Positions 1 to 9,455 of a stretch of DNA of 35,012 nucleotides are shown piece after piece. The position numbers and the translations under genes are program-made. The stretch's first letter is position 1. Each line of letters opens with the position of its first letter. The notes under the pieces were generated by a model that was given only the letters and a program-made list of their open reading frames with translations, made no database searches and was not told where the DNA came from. Source of the DNA: an uncultured Pseudomonadota bacterium (GTDB lineage: Bacteria > Pseudomonadota > Gammaproteobacteria > Xanthomonadales > Wenzhouxiangellaceae); contig CAKZPB010000013.1 in the NCBI GenBank assembly GCA_937138395.1, positions 1 through 35,012 of the forward strand, read 5' to 3'.

Positions 1-921
<921 letters not shown>

Positions 922-1025
922 ATAACACCAAAGCCAACTTTTACTGAGATTTGACGCTAGACACGACACGTTCTTGAACAGAATTCCAGACCTTTACGGA
1001 AACGTATTGGTCAACTGGTTTGCTT

Positions 1026-1143
1026 TGCCTGGTGGCAATAGCGCTGTGGAACCACCCGATCCCATTCCGAACTCGGAAGTGAAACGCAGTTGCGCCGATG
1101 GTAGTGTGGGCTTCCCATGTGAGAGTAGGTCACCGCCAGGCAT
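1026..1143 (+). rRNA. rrf: 5S ribosomal RNA
   Basis: This is a 118-nt 5S gene about 105 nt after the 23S end. The 5' end TGCCTGGTGGCAATAGC pairs with the 3' end ACCGCCAGGCAT to form helix I. Internal signatures CCGAACTCGGAAGTGAAACG and GCGCCGATGGTAGTGTGG are standard bacterial 5S. No tRNA lies in the 23S-5S spacer. The last 13 bases (1131-1143) recur at 1320-1332 in the downstream repeat. Confidence 0.97.
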
Positions 1144-1154
1144 TATATTTAGAA

Positions 1155-1186
1155 ACCTCGATGTTGAAAGACATCGGGGTTTTTTT
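1155..1186 (+). terminator. rrn operon terminator 1
   Basis: A 10-bp stem (arms 1155-1164 and 1171-1180, one T-G wobble, loop TGAAAG) runs straight into seven Ts. It starts 11 nt after the 5S 3' end, the normal place for the intrinsic terminator of an rRNA operon. Confidence 0.9.
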
Positions 1187-1344
1187 ATGCCGGGAGTTTG
1201 ACGGTGGATTGTCATTTGCGCTATGCCTCCGCAGCGCGCAAAGGGCCCGAAGGGCCAGAACGTGCGGATTGGCATGCAATCCGCTGGATTTGATTTGCGG
1301 GTACACGCACCCGCAGGCGCACCGCCAGGCATTTAATTCAAAAG

Positions 1345-1376
1345 CCCTGATGCAAAAATGCATCGGGGTTTTTTTT
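1345..1376 (+). terminator. rrn terminator 2, in second repeat unit
   Basis: A 9-bp stem (CCCTGATGC at 1345-1353, GCATCGGGG at 1360-1368, one T-G wobble, loop AAAAAT) is followed by eight Ts. It is the counterpart of the terminator at 1155-1186 and would act as a back-up for rRNA transcription. Confidence 0.85.
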
Positions 1377-1518
1377 ATGTCTTGAGTTTGGCGGTGGATG
1401 TTTATTCTCGCTACGCCTGCTGCGCTCGAAGGCCTTTCAGGCCATTTTGCGCAGATTGAATTCAATCCGCTGGATTTGATTTGCGGGTACACGCACCCGC
1501 AGGCGCACTTTCAGGCAT

Positions 1519-1829
1519 GTATCCAGTCAACTTGAATTCATTAACAAAGGAAGGGATGTGTTTTTCAGAAGCAACAACGGAGCCCACATTGCCGATGTGC
1601 GCACAAAGCTGTGAATAACAAACTTGAATCCAGTCGGATAAATCTGGTCTCAGTTCTTGACGCTGACGTAAGGAATAAACTGATCAACAGCTGCGTTGGA
1701 GAAAAGCAGATCGAGCATTCCGCAATAAATCAGCTGTAATCTCTCAGAAACTCATTAAAGATGAGAATAAGGGTTACCAGGCCACAGACTAGGCAATTGT
1801 AAATCCTGATCCCGTACCCGGGTTCTGGT
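1519..1829. other. Intergenic, no feature recognised
   Basis: About 310 nt between the rrn repeat and the stop codon of the minus-strand membrane protein. I see no convincing ORF, tRNA, strong hairpin or promoter on either strand. Confidence 0.6.
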
Positions 1830-2156
1830 TCATACCGCGTACAGTGTCATCCATACCAAGGCATAGGCTGAAAGCAAAAGGACCCATCGTGTGCGGTCCG
1901 CGGTGGGCGGATTGGAGGCCCCGGCCCGATTCCAGGTTGCCAGGCGGTAGCCAATTGCAGCGGCGAGTACGCTGATTCCGCTGCTGGCCAGAAACGCCAA
2001 TGCAACTAAAACTTCCATGGGGTCGCCCCATGCGCCGATCGCGGTGAACAATGGCAGGAAGGACACCAGCAACCAGGTGCCGAGAATGGGCGTTGCGATA
2101 CACCAGACAATCAATTGTTCATAGGTGCTTTTTTCTTTGACGTTTTCATGGGTCAT
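1830..2156 (-). CDS. Small three-helix membrane protein, unknown function
   Basis: A 108-residue protein beginning MTHENVKEKSTYEQ. I do not recognise a family. It shows a short hydrophilic N-terminus and three hydrophobic segments at about residues 14-38, 48-72 and 90-108, so nearly all of it would sit in the inner membrane with the C-terminus ending inside or just after the last helix. The frame is open upstream to an ATG at 2213, but those 19 residues are basic and unlike a membrane-protein start. The shorter start has a weak AAGG about 12 nt upstream; neither has a strong ribosome binding site. It faces the rrn operon tail and is probably its own unit, since the next minus-strand gene ends 160 nt upstream. 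Confidence 0.6.
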   Translation of the reverse strand: MTHENVKEKSTYEQLIVWCIATPILGTWLLVSFLPLFTAIGAWGDPMEVLVALAFLASSGISVLAAAIGYRLATWNRAGASNPPTADRTRWVLLLSAYALVWMTLYAV

Positions 2157-2314
2157 CGGACGAGCTGCCTTGATCGTTGTTTGAAATGACCGTCGGCACC
2201 ATGCATTCGGCACCGTTAGTCAATATGAGGTCGGCAAGTTACGAAAATGCGCGTCAGCAACTCGTGAACAGGCAGTGAAAACCGTTCACAATTCGAATTG
2301 AGTCGAGCTGAACC

Positions 2315-3613
2315 TTAGGCGCTTTGTGGCTTTGTTTCAGCCGAGTCTTTGCGGCTGCCGTAGTACACCGACTCATCCAGCTCACCTTCGGATTTGGCCA
2401 CGATACAGGTGATGGTGGCGTCGCCACTGACGTTGACCGCAGTGCGCGTCATATCGAGCAGACGATCCACGCCCAGGATCAAGGCGATTCCTTCGGCCGG
2501 CAGGCCGACCGAGGCGAGGACGCCAGCCAGCAGAATCAGGCCCACGCCCGGCACACCGGCCGCACCGACCGAGGCCATGATGACCATCACAACGACCATC
2601 AGGTATTGTCCCAGCGTCAGGTCAACGCCGAAATACTGCGCAATAAAGCCCGTTGCAATGCCCTGCATGATGGCGGTGCCGTCCATATTGATGGTCGCGC
2701 CCAGTGGAACCGTAAATGACGCCACCTTGTTATCGGCGCCAAGGCGTTGTTCGACCGTGCGCAGCGTGACCGGGATCGTGGCGCCGGACGACGCGGTCGA
2801 AAACGCAAACGCCAGCACGGCGCGCATTTTCTTGAAGAATACGATCGGATTCAGTCCGGCCAGCACTTTCAGCAATATCGAATAGGTCACGCTGGCATGA
2901 ATCACCAGCATGACCAGCACCAGGACCACGTATTTCAAAACGCCCAGGAACGTCTCCCAGCCGGTCGTTGCGCCGAGCCCGGCGATCAGGCAGAACACGC
3001 CATACGGTGCCAGCAGCATGACAAACCCGACCAGGCGCATGATGACTTCGTTGAAGTCTGCAAATAAATCACCGATTCGTTGGCCACGCGTGCCGGACAT
3101 GGCAATGGAAAGCCCGAGCAGCACCGCAAAGATGATGATCGGCAGCATGTCGCCGTTGGCCATGGCTTCGACCGGGTTCCGTGGGATCATTTCGATCAGC
3201 ACCTGGCCGAACGAGGGCTGTTCGGCAATTTCACGCTCGACCACTTCGGTCGGGTTGGCCCCCACCCCGGGTTTGACGATAATCGCAGCAGCCAGGGCCA
3301 GCGTGATGGCAATACCGGTGGTCAGCATGTACAGCCCCACGGCCTTGCCGCCGACCCGACCGAGTTTCTTCGGATCGCTGAGCGATGACACGCCGGTAAT
3401 CAAAGAAACAAACACCAGCGGTACGACCAGCATGCTCAGGAATCGGATGAAGATTTCACCGACCACGGCCAGCACACCATCAATCAGAAACGCCTTGGCC
3501 CAGTCCTGATCGGCGACGGTCAGGTTCAGCAAGACGCCAAACACCAGCCCCAGCACCAGGCCCAGCAGGATCCGGTTGGATAATTTCTGATGGTCGAAAT
3601 CGGGATCGGTCAT
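2315..3613 (-). CDS. Dicarboxylate/amino acid:cation symporter (DAACS family)
   Basis: A 432-residue inner-membrane secondary transporter of the glutamate/dicarboxylate (SDF) fold, which couples uptake of acidic substrates to Na+ or H+. The family signatures are present: the HP1 serine-rich loop STASSGATIPVT, the TM7 motif ATINMDGTA, the HP2 loop with GVPGVG, and TM8 DRLLDMTRTAVNVSGDA. By alignment with GltPh the TM8 motif keeps D390, D394, R397, T398, N401 and D405. The arginine favours an acidic substrate over neutral amino acids; the exact substrate is open. The frame extends upstream to 3724, but those 37 residues are not membrane-protein-like and would run to within 21 nt of glnS, so I start at MTDPDFDHQK. 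Divergent from glnS. Confidence 0.93.
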   Translation of the reverse strand: MTDPDFDHQKLSNRILLGLVLGLVFGVLLNLTVADQDWAKAFLIDGVLAVVGEIFIRFLSMLVVPLVFVSLITGVSSLSDPKKLGRVGGKAVGLYMLTTGIAITLALAAAIIVKPGVGANPTEVVEREIAEQPSFGQVLIEMIPRNPVEAMANGDMLPIIIFAVLLGLSIAMSGTRGQRIGDLFADFNEVIMRLVGFVMLLAPYGVFCLIAGLGATTGWETFLGVLKYVVLVLVMLVIHASVTYSILLKVLAGLNPIVFFKKMRAVLAFAFSTASSGATIPVTLRTVEQRLGADNKVASFTVPLGATINMDGTAIMQGIATGFIAQYFGVDLTLGQYLMVVVMVIMASVGAAGVPGVGLILLAGVLASVGLPAEGIALILGVDRLLDMTRTAVNVSGDATITCIVAKSEGELDESVYYGSRKDSAETKPQSA

Positions 3614-3744
3614 GCGGCTCTGATTCGATGAACAACCCGCAGAGTAACCGAATCCAAGCTGCTTTCGCAAACAATTAAGAAGCTGCAAAACCGCTGGCCC
3701 TGAATCCGCTACACTGCCAGCCATTCAAACCAGAATGCAGCAGC

Positions 3745-5466
3745 ATGAGCAAACAGCAGAACGACAAAGATACTTCAGCCCATTCCGAACACGAAGGTGA
3801 GACCGGTCCGGCGCACTTTATCCGCAATCGGATCCGGCAGGACATGGCTGCAGGCCATCTTGAGCAGGTGATCACCCGGTTTCCGCCAGAACCCAACGGT
3901 TATCTGCACCTGGGCCACGCCAAGTCGATTGTGCTGAATTTTGCCATGGCCAATGAGTTTGGCGGCTATACCAATTTGCGCTTTGACGACACCAACCCGA
4001 TCAAGGAAGAGCAGCGCTATATCGATGCGATCCGTGTTGATGTGCGCTGGCTGGGCTATACATGGAAAAATGAATGCTACGCATCGGATTACTTCGAGAC
4101 CTTGTATCAGTATGCGCTGTACCTGATCGAACATGAGCTGGCCTATATCGACAGCCAGGATGCCGAGGCCATCCGTGTCCAGCGCGGCACGTTGACCGAA
4201 CCCGGTCAAAACAGCCCGTTCCGCGATCGACCGGCCAGCGAAAGCCTGGATCTGTTCAAGCGCATGCGTGCCGGTGAATTCGAGGACGGCAAGCACGTGC
4301 TACGCGCCAGGATCGATATGGCTGCACCGAATATCAACCTGCGCGATCCGGTGCTGTATCGGATCCGCCATCAGCATCATGCGCGGACCGGCGATGACTG
4401 GTGCATCTATCCCAATTACGACTTCGCGCACGGCCAGTCCGATGCGATCGAACACATTACGCATTCGCTGTGTACGCTGGAATTCGAAGATCATCGGCCG
4501 CTGTATGACTGGTTGATCGAACACCTGCCGGTTCCGTCGCAGCCGCAGCAGATTGAGTTTTCCAGACTGAATCTCGATTTCACGGTCTTGTCCAAGCGCA
4601 AGCTGGCGCAGCTGGTCGACGAGGGACACGTGGCTGGTTGGGATGATCCGCGCATGCCCACACTGGCCGGCATCCGGCGACGAGGCTACACCCCGGAATC
4701 CATCCGCGCATTCTGTACCGAAATCGGCGTGACCAAATCGGAAAGCATCATCCCGTTCGGCGTGCTCGAAAACGCGCTGCGCAATAATTTGAATCCGATC
4801 GCACCGCGACGCCTAGCGGTACTGAAGCCACTGAAGATCGTGCTGACCAATTTTCCGGAAGGCGAAACCGAGTGGTTAGAGCTGCCGAATCATCCGCAGC
4901 ATCCGGACCAGGGTACGCGCAAGGTGCCGATCACGCGCGAGCTCTATATCGAGCAGGATGACTTCATGCTCGAAGCGCCGCGCAAATTCTTCCGGCTCAA
5001 GCCCGAAGGCGAGGTCAGGCTTCGCGGTGCATTCATTATTCGCTGCGACGAGGTGATTCAGGATGATGACGGCAACGTGCTCGAATTGCATTGTTCGCTG
5101 GATCCGGAGTCACGCTCCGGTCAGCCGGGCTCCGAGCGAAAGGTCAAAGGCACCATTCACTGGGTATCGGCCGAGCATGCCGTGGATGCCGAAGTACGCC
5201 TCTACGATCGCCTGTTCTCGGTCCCGAATCCATCGGCCGACAAGGACAAGGACTTTACCGAATTCTTGAACCCTGAATCGCTGGTGACCCTGCCGAATGC
5301 AAAACTTGAACCGATGCTGGCTGAATTGAATTCTGGCGAGTTGGTGCAGTTCGAACGCACTGGCTACTTTACGCCGGATATCGACAGTACGTCCGAGCAT
5401 CGGGTTTTTAATCGCGCGGTGACGCTGCGCGATGGCTGGGCCAAGATCGAAAAACAGTTCAGCTGA
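3745..5466 (+). CDS. glnS: Glutaminyl-tRNA synthetase
   Basis: A cytoplasmic class I aminoacyl-tRNA synthetase that charges tRNA-Gln with glutamine using ATP. It has 573 residues against about 554 in E. coli; the extra length is a hydrophilic N-terminus of some 20 residues. The Rossmann catalytic domain carries PPEPNGYLHLGHAKSI with the HIGH-type motif HLGH at residues 55-58. The KMSKS-type motif is VLSKR at 281-285, as in GlnRS (VMSKR). The C-terminal half is the two-barrel anticodon-binding region, ending DGWAKIEKQF. GlnRS rather than GluRS is supported by the GlnRS-type KRK motif and the barrel domains. The start codon has only a weak Shine-Dalgarno. The ABC permease follows 14 nt after the stop and may be co-transcribed. 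Confidence 0.97.
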   Translation: MSKQQNDKDTSAHSEHEGETGPAHFIRNRIRQDMAAGHLEQVITRFPPEPNGYLHLGHAKSIVLNFAMANEFGGYTNLRFDDTNPIKEEQRYIDAIRVDVRWLGYTWKNECYASDYFETLYQYALYLIEHELAYIDSQDAEAIRVQRGTLTEPGQNSPFRDRPASESLDLFKRMRAGEFEDGKHVLRARIDMAAPNINLRDPVLYRIRHQHHARTGDDWCIYPNYDFAHGQSDAIEHITHSLCTLEFEDHRPLYDWLIEHLPVPSQPQQIEFSRLNLDFTVLSKRKLAQLVDEGHVAGWDDPRMPTLAGIRRRGYTPESIRAFCTEIGVTKSESIIPFGVLENALRNNLNPIAPRRLAVLKPLKIVLTNFPEGETEWLELPNHPQHPDQGTRKVPITRELYIEQDDFMLEAPRKFFRLKPEGEVRLRGAFIIRCDEVIQDDDGNVLELHCSLDPESRSGQPGSERKVKGTIHWVSAEHAVDAEVRLYDRLFSVPNPSADKDKDFTEFLNPESLVTLPNAKLEPMLAELNSGELVQFERTGYFTPDIDSTSEHRVFNRAVTLRDGWAKIEKQFS

Positions 5467-5480
5467 AGTTTGCTTGACTG

Positions 5481-6428
5481 ATGAAGGGTTTGCTTGTTGC
5501 ACGATTGCTGCAATTGTCTTTGCTGCAATCACTTCGATCCATTCCTGCTCATCCGATTGAAGCCCTGGTTCGATCGGTATTGTGGGTCGCAATCTTGATT
5601 TCATCGGCTTGGTGGGCAAGTGTTGCACCTGACACTATGGTGCTGTTGATCACCCTGGCAGTATCCATTGGCTGGATCAGGGTGCGTTTACCCGCCATCG
5701 CACACCAAAACAATCAAGGTTGGTTGGCGACACTTGCGATCAGTCCGGTCACCCGAAAACTGATTGTTGTGATTCAGACTGTTTTGCCGGTGTTGGTCAT
5801 GCTTTGGTTGACTTTGGCGCTTGCCTGGATCTGGGGTGCTGACAGTGAGGTTATTTTATGGAGCGCGTTGATCGGTTTGATGGGTGCGTTTGTTTCCGCT
5901 GTGTTCCCTCATCAGGCTAGCCGGCGACCTTACCCTGACTCACGCTACAGGCGTGGTCTGGTGGATCGCCAAGCCGGGGCCAGCCTGAAGCCCATCCAAA
6001 GCGATTTGCATGCGTTCGTCGCCGCACGAATGCGGCCCGAAGTGCTGGCTAAAATATCCGTACCGTTTCTATTGGTGATGCCCAACGAGGTGTCTCTATT
6101 GACTGTGCTGGTGCTTTTCCTGATCGTCTCAGCTCTGGTGTATCTGGGTCTGTTGTTTTCAGCACTGCCGGATTTCTTTCGTGCAAGTCAAGATTGGCTG
6201 GCGAGCGCACCGCTCACGTATTATCAGTTGGCCAAGTCGTTTAGACACACGACCTGGCCACGGCTCGGGATCACTTCAGCGTGTGCCGTGCCGTTTCTGA
6301 CCTATACGATCGGGCCTATTCCGGGTTTGTTGCTTGCAGTACTGGTGTTGATGGGCTGCATAGTAGCCATCGAAATCCTGATACGTATCGGTTTGGACGG
6401 GCAATTGACGCCCTGGTTGAAACCATGA
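5481..6428 (+). CDS. ABC transporter permease-like membrane protein
   Basis: A 315-residue integral membrane protein with about six hydrophobic segments (roughly residues 28-50, 52-70, 95-120, 122-140, 205-230 and 270-305) and a charged cytoplasmic loop between the two halves (about 145-190). I do not recognise a named family. Its role as a permease is inferred from the next gene, an ABC ATPase whose ATG overlaps this stop codon (ATGA), implying translational coupling. No periplasmic binding protein is present, and the ATPase resembles ABC-2-type subunits, so export or membrane remodelling is more likely than import. Start at the ATG 14 nt after glnS; no strong Shine-Dalgarno. Confidence 0.7.
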   Translation: MKGLLVARLLQLSLLQSLRSIPAHPIEALVRSVLWVAILISSAWWASVAPDTMVLLITLAVSIGWIRVRLPAIAHQNNQGWLATLAISPVTRKLIVVIQTVLPVLVMLWLTLALAWIWGADSEVILWSALIGLMGAFVSAVFPHQASRRPYPDSRYRRGLVDRQAGASLKPIQSDLHAFVAARMRPEVLAKISVPFLLVMPNEVSLLTVLVLFLIVSALVYLGLLFSALPDFFRASQDWLASAPLTYYQLAKSFRHTTWPRLGITSACAVPFLTYTIGPIPGLLLAVLVLMGCIVAIEILIRIGLDGQLTPWLKP

Positions 6429-7153
6429 GTAATTCTGATCATCACGTTGTTCTACAGACCCGCAACCTTGCCGTCGGTTTTGATCAACCGATACTTTCAG
6501 ACGTGAATCTGGAGATACCTTTGGGTGAATGGTGGACGGTGTTGGGCCCGAACGGCTGTGGCAAAACCACGCTACTGGATACATTGTCTGGTCGATTGCC
6601 GCCATTGTCGGGACACATCGATATTGCCGGTCACAGTCTGCTCGATGCGCCACTGCAGGCTCGTCAGCGACTCGGTTACGCCGTGCCGCCTGATCGCCTG
6701 CCAGCCCGCTTGACCGGGCGTGAATGCCTGAATGTATTCAATCAGGCTCATGAAGCCATAGCGGACGTCGAGCAAGTCCAGTTTTTGATCGAGGCCTGGG
6801 ACTTTTCTTCTGGACTCAACCAGTTCGTTGACCGGATGTCACTTGGTATGCGCCAGAAAACGGGTCTGCTGTTGGCTTTTGCCGGACAGCCTGAACTCAT
6901 TATTCTCGATGAGTCACTGAACGGGCTTGATTCTGCCAGCGCCGTGCAGCTGAAACGGTTTCTCCAGAATGGGATCAATCTCAAGTCGTTCTCGGTATTG
7001 ATGGCTACGCATTCCATGGACGTAGTCAGTCAGTATGCCGATCAGGCACTGGTATGCCATGAGGGCCGCGTAGCGATTCGCCTGACTCAAGAAGAGTTGC
7101 GTGAGGCCGATCAGCCGCTGGACCAACTGATTGCGCAACGACTCCTGAATTGA
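6425..7153 (+). CDS. ABC transporter ATP-binding protein
   Basis: A 242-residue nucleotide-binding subunit that should power the preceding permease from the cytoplasmic face. It shows Walker A GPNGCGKT at residues 41-48, the signature MSLGM at 138-142 (SLGMRQ form, common in ABC-2 ATPases), Walker B LIILDE at 158-163, a D-loop NGLDSAS and the switch histidine in ATHS (H196). Oddities: the Q-loop region reads GYAVPPDRL with no clear glutamine, and the stretch after Walker B is DESLNGLD instead of the usual DEPTNGLD. The frame is open to an ATG at 6281, but that would overlap the permease by about 150 nt; the ATGA overlap at 6425 is preferred. Confidence 0.88.
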   Translation: MSNSDHHVVLQTRNLAVGFDQPILSDVNLEIPLGEWWTVLGPNGCGKTTLLDTLSGRLPPLSGHIDIAGHSLLDAPLQARQRLGYAVPPDRLPARLTGRECLNVFNQAHEAIADVEQVQFLIEAWDFSSGLNQFVDRMSLGMRQKTGLLLAFAGQPELIILDESLNGLDSASAVQLKRFLQNGINLKSFSVLMATHSMDVVSQYADQALVCHEGRVAIRLTQEELREADQPLDQLIAQRLLN

Positions 7154-7270
7154 GGCGTGGAACATAGTAGTAATCGCGGTTTGCTTCAGCGCTCAAGCAA
7201 AGTAAACAATCGGTCTGCACAATATTAAGGACGATCTTTGACCGCTCGAAATCATCAAGGGCAATGGAGG

Positions 7271-9016
7271 TCAATTGCTCATACGCCAGATATCGCTTTG
7301 CTCGACGAAACGGCTGCGATGCATGATGAGCCATTCGCTGTGTTCGTCGAGCGCGGCCCGGCCCAGCGCTCGAAGAATCTGTCGTTGCTCCCGCTCACTT
7401 ACGGAATGATCGATGCGGAGCTTCGCGTTGGAGAACAGGCTCGACATGAAACGATATTGTTTGATGAGTTCCTTCTCTGCCAGTGCAAAAGCATAGCCTT
7501 GTCGAATACCGTAGATCAGCAGCAGCGCACCCATTGCGGCCAGCAGCGGCCCAATCCATTGTTCAGGAAGACGGTGTCCAGCGAAAACAACGCCTGCGAT
7601 CATTAACACACTGGTCAATAGACTCAGAATACCCAGACTTTCTGTGATCCGATTCTTGCGTTCACGATCTCGGGTTCGAGCCGAAAAATAGCCTAGCTGG
7701 CCGCGTTGCTTATCGCCGATCCATTCTCGCAGTACAAATTCCAGACCGGATTTCTTGTTCCATCGTGCGGCATTGGTCCGAAGCCCGGCAACGCGCATGA
7801 CATTTCGAATCCAACCCACTTCTGATTCCTGTGAACGAAGAAAGTTGTCGTGTGGAAATTGATATTCATTTTCGTCGCGGACTCCGGCTGCGGCCCAGTA
7901 GAACTGGACACGCAGCCCCTCTGCAAGCGCTCGATAATCGAGATATTTCCGGTGCCAGCTGCGTCGCTTGGCAATGCTTTGTATGACCGCTGATACAAGA
8001 AAAAAACACAGAAACGCAACCATGAACGCACGCTCTGTCTCAACATCGGCATAAAAAATGAAACTCAGACCCATACAAAAGGCCAGGATGTGCGTGATAC
8101 GAAGTGTTTGAATGACTTTTCGCTGATAGTGCATGGCCAACACATCGGCAGCGCAGAACGTCGTATTGATGGCTTCTACCTGCTCCGGTAAAGATGCGCG
8201 GTCGTTCGCAGTGATCAACGGATATGCTGCCGTTTGGATCAAGTCCTGATACCGGATCGAGTCACGACTGAACTCGGCGCTACGAGCAAAAATGGTCTTG
8301 TGCTGAACAGGCATTGTGTTGCTGCGTGGTTCGTCGACGTCTTTACTGAACCACCAGGTCTCGAGTGGATTCAGCCCTGCCGCCGGTTGCCCTTCATCGC
8401 GATCGCGTGAACAAACGATGTGATAGACAAGGTCGCTCTCGTCATCAATCAGCATTTGCTGAGTGGCAAAAACGGAGTCGGTGTAACCAGGCATGGCGTT
8501 GTCGTGATGGAAATGGACAACGTCAGCAGTGCCGCCCATGTGGTCGCTGGTTTTTCCGTCCCATATCGCCAGCAAGATGTGACAGTGCGCAGCCAGGAAA
8601 ACCCCCAGTTGGGCATATTGGGCATCCCTGTTCGGTCCCTGATGTTCTATTTCCTCTGCACTTACGCCATGCGCAGGCAACAGCTCGATTGTTTCTGCTG
8701 CCAGTTTCAGACACTGTTCGAATTCGCGTTTGCTGGATTGATGCTTAAAATCCGTTCGATAAGTCTGAACATCCATCGGCAGCACCGCAATCACATCAAG
8801 GCCAAGTTCATGCGCGACTTGTGCGGCAAGCTGGTCGGACCCCTCAGCCAGTGCGGAATAAAGCTGTATACGACGGTCAGGGTTCTGCTCGACCATCTCT
8901 TCCAAAAAAGTCTTGACAGCTGCCGTAATTGCTGGTTTTTCCCGATCGACCAGGTCGCGATGACCGGTCACTGCAATAACCAGCGGGATTTTTTCTCGTG
9001 CCATCGTAGGAATCAT
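7271..9016 (-). CDS. SLOG-like domain fused to SLATT-like 2TM effector domain
   Basis: A 581-residue protein with two parts. Residues 10-210 look like a SLOG/TIR-like Rossmann nucleotide-binding domain: VIAVTGHRDL at 13-22, SALAEGSDQLAA at 54-65, HILLAIWDG at 146-154 and GGTADVVHF at 161-169. The C-terminal 300 residues look like SLATT (SMODS/SLOG-associating two-TM) modules. Helix pairs lie at about 305-346 and 459-503, separated by RKYLDYRALAEGLRVQFYWA (356-375). After the second pair come ALAEKELIKQYRFMSSLF (511-528) and a tail HSEWLIMHRSRFVE (559-572). SLOG-SLATT proteins have been proposed as nucleotide-sensing membrane effectors in bacterial conflict systems. The gene stands alone, convergent with the ABC pair. 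MAREK (start 9004) is an alternative; the frame also stays open 49 codons upstream without a standard start codon. Confidence 0.8.
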   Translation of the reverse strand: MIPTMAREKIPLVIAVTGHRDLVDREKPAITAAVKTFLEEMVEQNPDRRIQLYSALAEGSDQLAAQVAHELGLDVIAVLPMDVQTYRTDFKHQSSKREFEQCLKLAAETIELLPAHGVSAEEIEHQGPNRDAQYAQLGVFLAAHCHILLAIWDGKTSDHMGGTADVVHFHHDNAMPGYTDSVFATQQMLIDDESDLVYHIVCSRDRDEGQPAAGLNPLETWWFSKDVDEPRSNTMPVQHKTIFARSAEFSRDSIRYQDLIQTAAYPLITANDRASLPEQVEAINTTFCAADVLAMHYQRKVIQTLRITHILAFCMGLSFIFYADVETERAFMVAFLCFFLVSAVIQSIAKRRSWHRKYLDYRALAEGLRVQFYWAAAGVRDENEYQFPHDNFLRSQESEVGWIRNVMRVAGLRTNAARWNKKSGLEFVLREWIGDKQRGQLGYFSARTRDRERKNRITESLGILSLLTSVLMIAGVVFAGHRLPEQWIGPLLAAMGALLLIYGIRQGYAFALAEKELIKQYRFMSSLFSNAKLRIDHSVSEREQRQILRALGRAALDEHSEWLIMHRSRFVEQSDIWRMSN

Positions 9017-9455
9017 TGCGCCATGCTGGTTCGTGTCAAGCTCGGCCAGTCTCTCGCCCAGACGGATGAAGACGGGATGGTCTTGTTCGAATAACTGTTC
9101 ATTACGTTCACATAGGTTGCGGTGTAGCGCGTCGAAAGACCCTCCTCTTAGACGCTTGTCAGTCTAGCTGTTTGTCGAGGTTGTTGCGTCAGTTCCGACC
9201 TTGCATGGAATGAACAATCGAGTTGGTGCAATCAGGTATCGCACGAATCTTGATGAACGTTCTAAGCAATCAAAACGCTGACAGTAATGGGCTGACAATC
9301 ATCCCACTGTAAAGATCATTGGACACCATGGCAATGGGCCGGCGGACTGGATGCGAGGTGCATGAACATCCAAATTGACAGCTCCTGACCTCGAACATTC
9401 TGTTTAACGTGCGCTCCACACAGCGAATCGAAGCGTGGTGACGCAGACTCTTGCA
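9017..9455. other. Intergenic region upstream of the SLOG-SLATT gene
   Basis: About 440 nt between the SLOG-SLATT gene start and the XRE gene stop. The part nearest the SLOG-SLATT gene (9017-9163) is an in-frame open extension of that gene on the minus strand, with a GAGGAGGG purine run at 9147-9140 but no ATG, GTG or TTG in frame. The rest (about 9167-9455) shows no convincing ORF, terminator or promoter. Confidence 0.55.

Larger units (their letters stand above)
1131..1518 (+). repeat. Imperfect tandem repeat of 5S tail plus terminator module
   Basis: Two units of about 189 and 186 nt lie head to tail (1144-1332 and 1333-1518). Each starts just after a 5S-tail-like sequence: 1131-1143 is the real one, 1320-1332 is identical over 13 nt, and a decayed form ends at 1518. 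Each holds a terminator hairpin, a diverged GC-rich middle with small hairpins, and a 46-nt segment identical in both (1277-1322 = 1463-1508) that contains a GCGGGT/ACCCGC hairpin. The terminator stems differ at a pair that keeps pairing (T-A in unit 1, C-G in unit 2), so the structure appears conserved while the sequence drifts. Confidence 0.85.

Noticed and set aside
974-1492. ORFs of 75-120 codons across the 5S gene and tandem repeat
   Set aside because: They read through the 5S rRNA and two terminators and repeat themselves because the DNA is duplicated.
7180-7201. TTTGCTT/AAGCAAA hairpin between the ABC ATPase and SLOG-SLATT genes
   Set aside because: Only seven AT-rich pairs and no T-tract on either strand; too weak to call a terminator.
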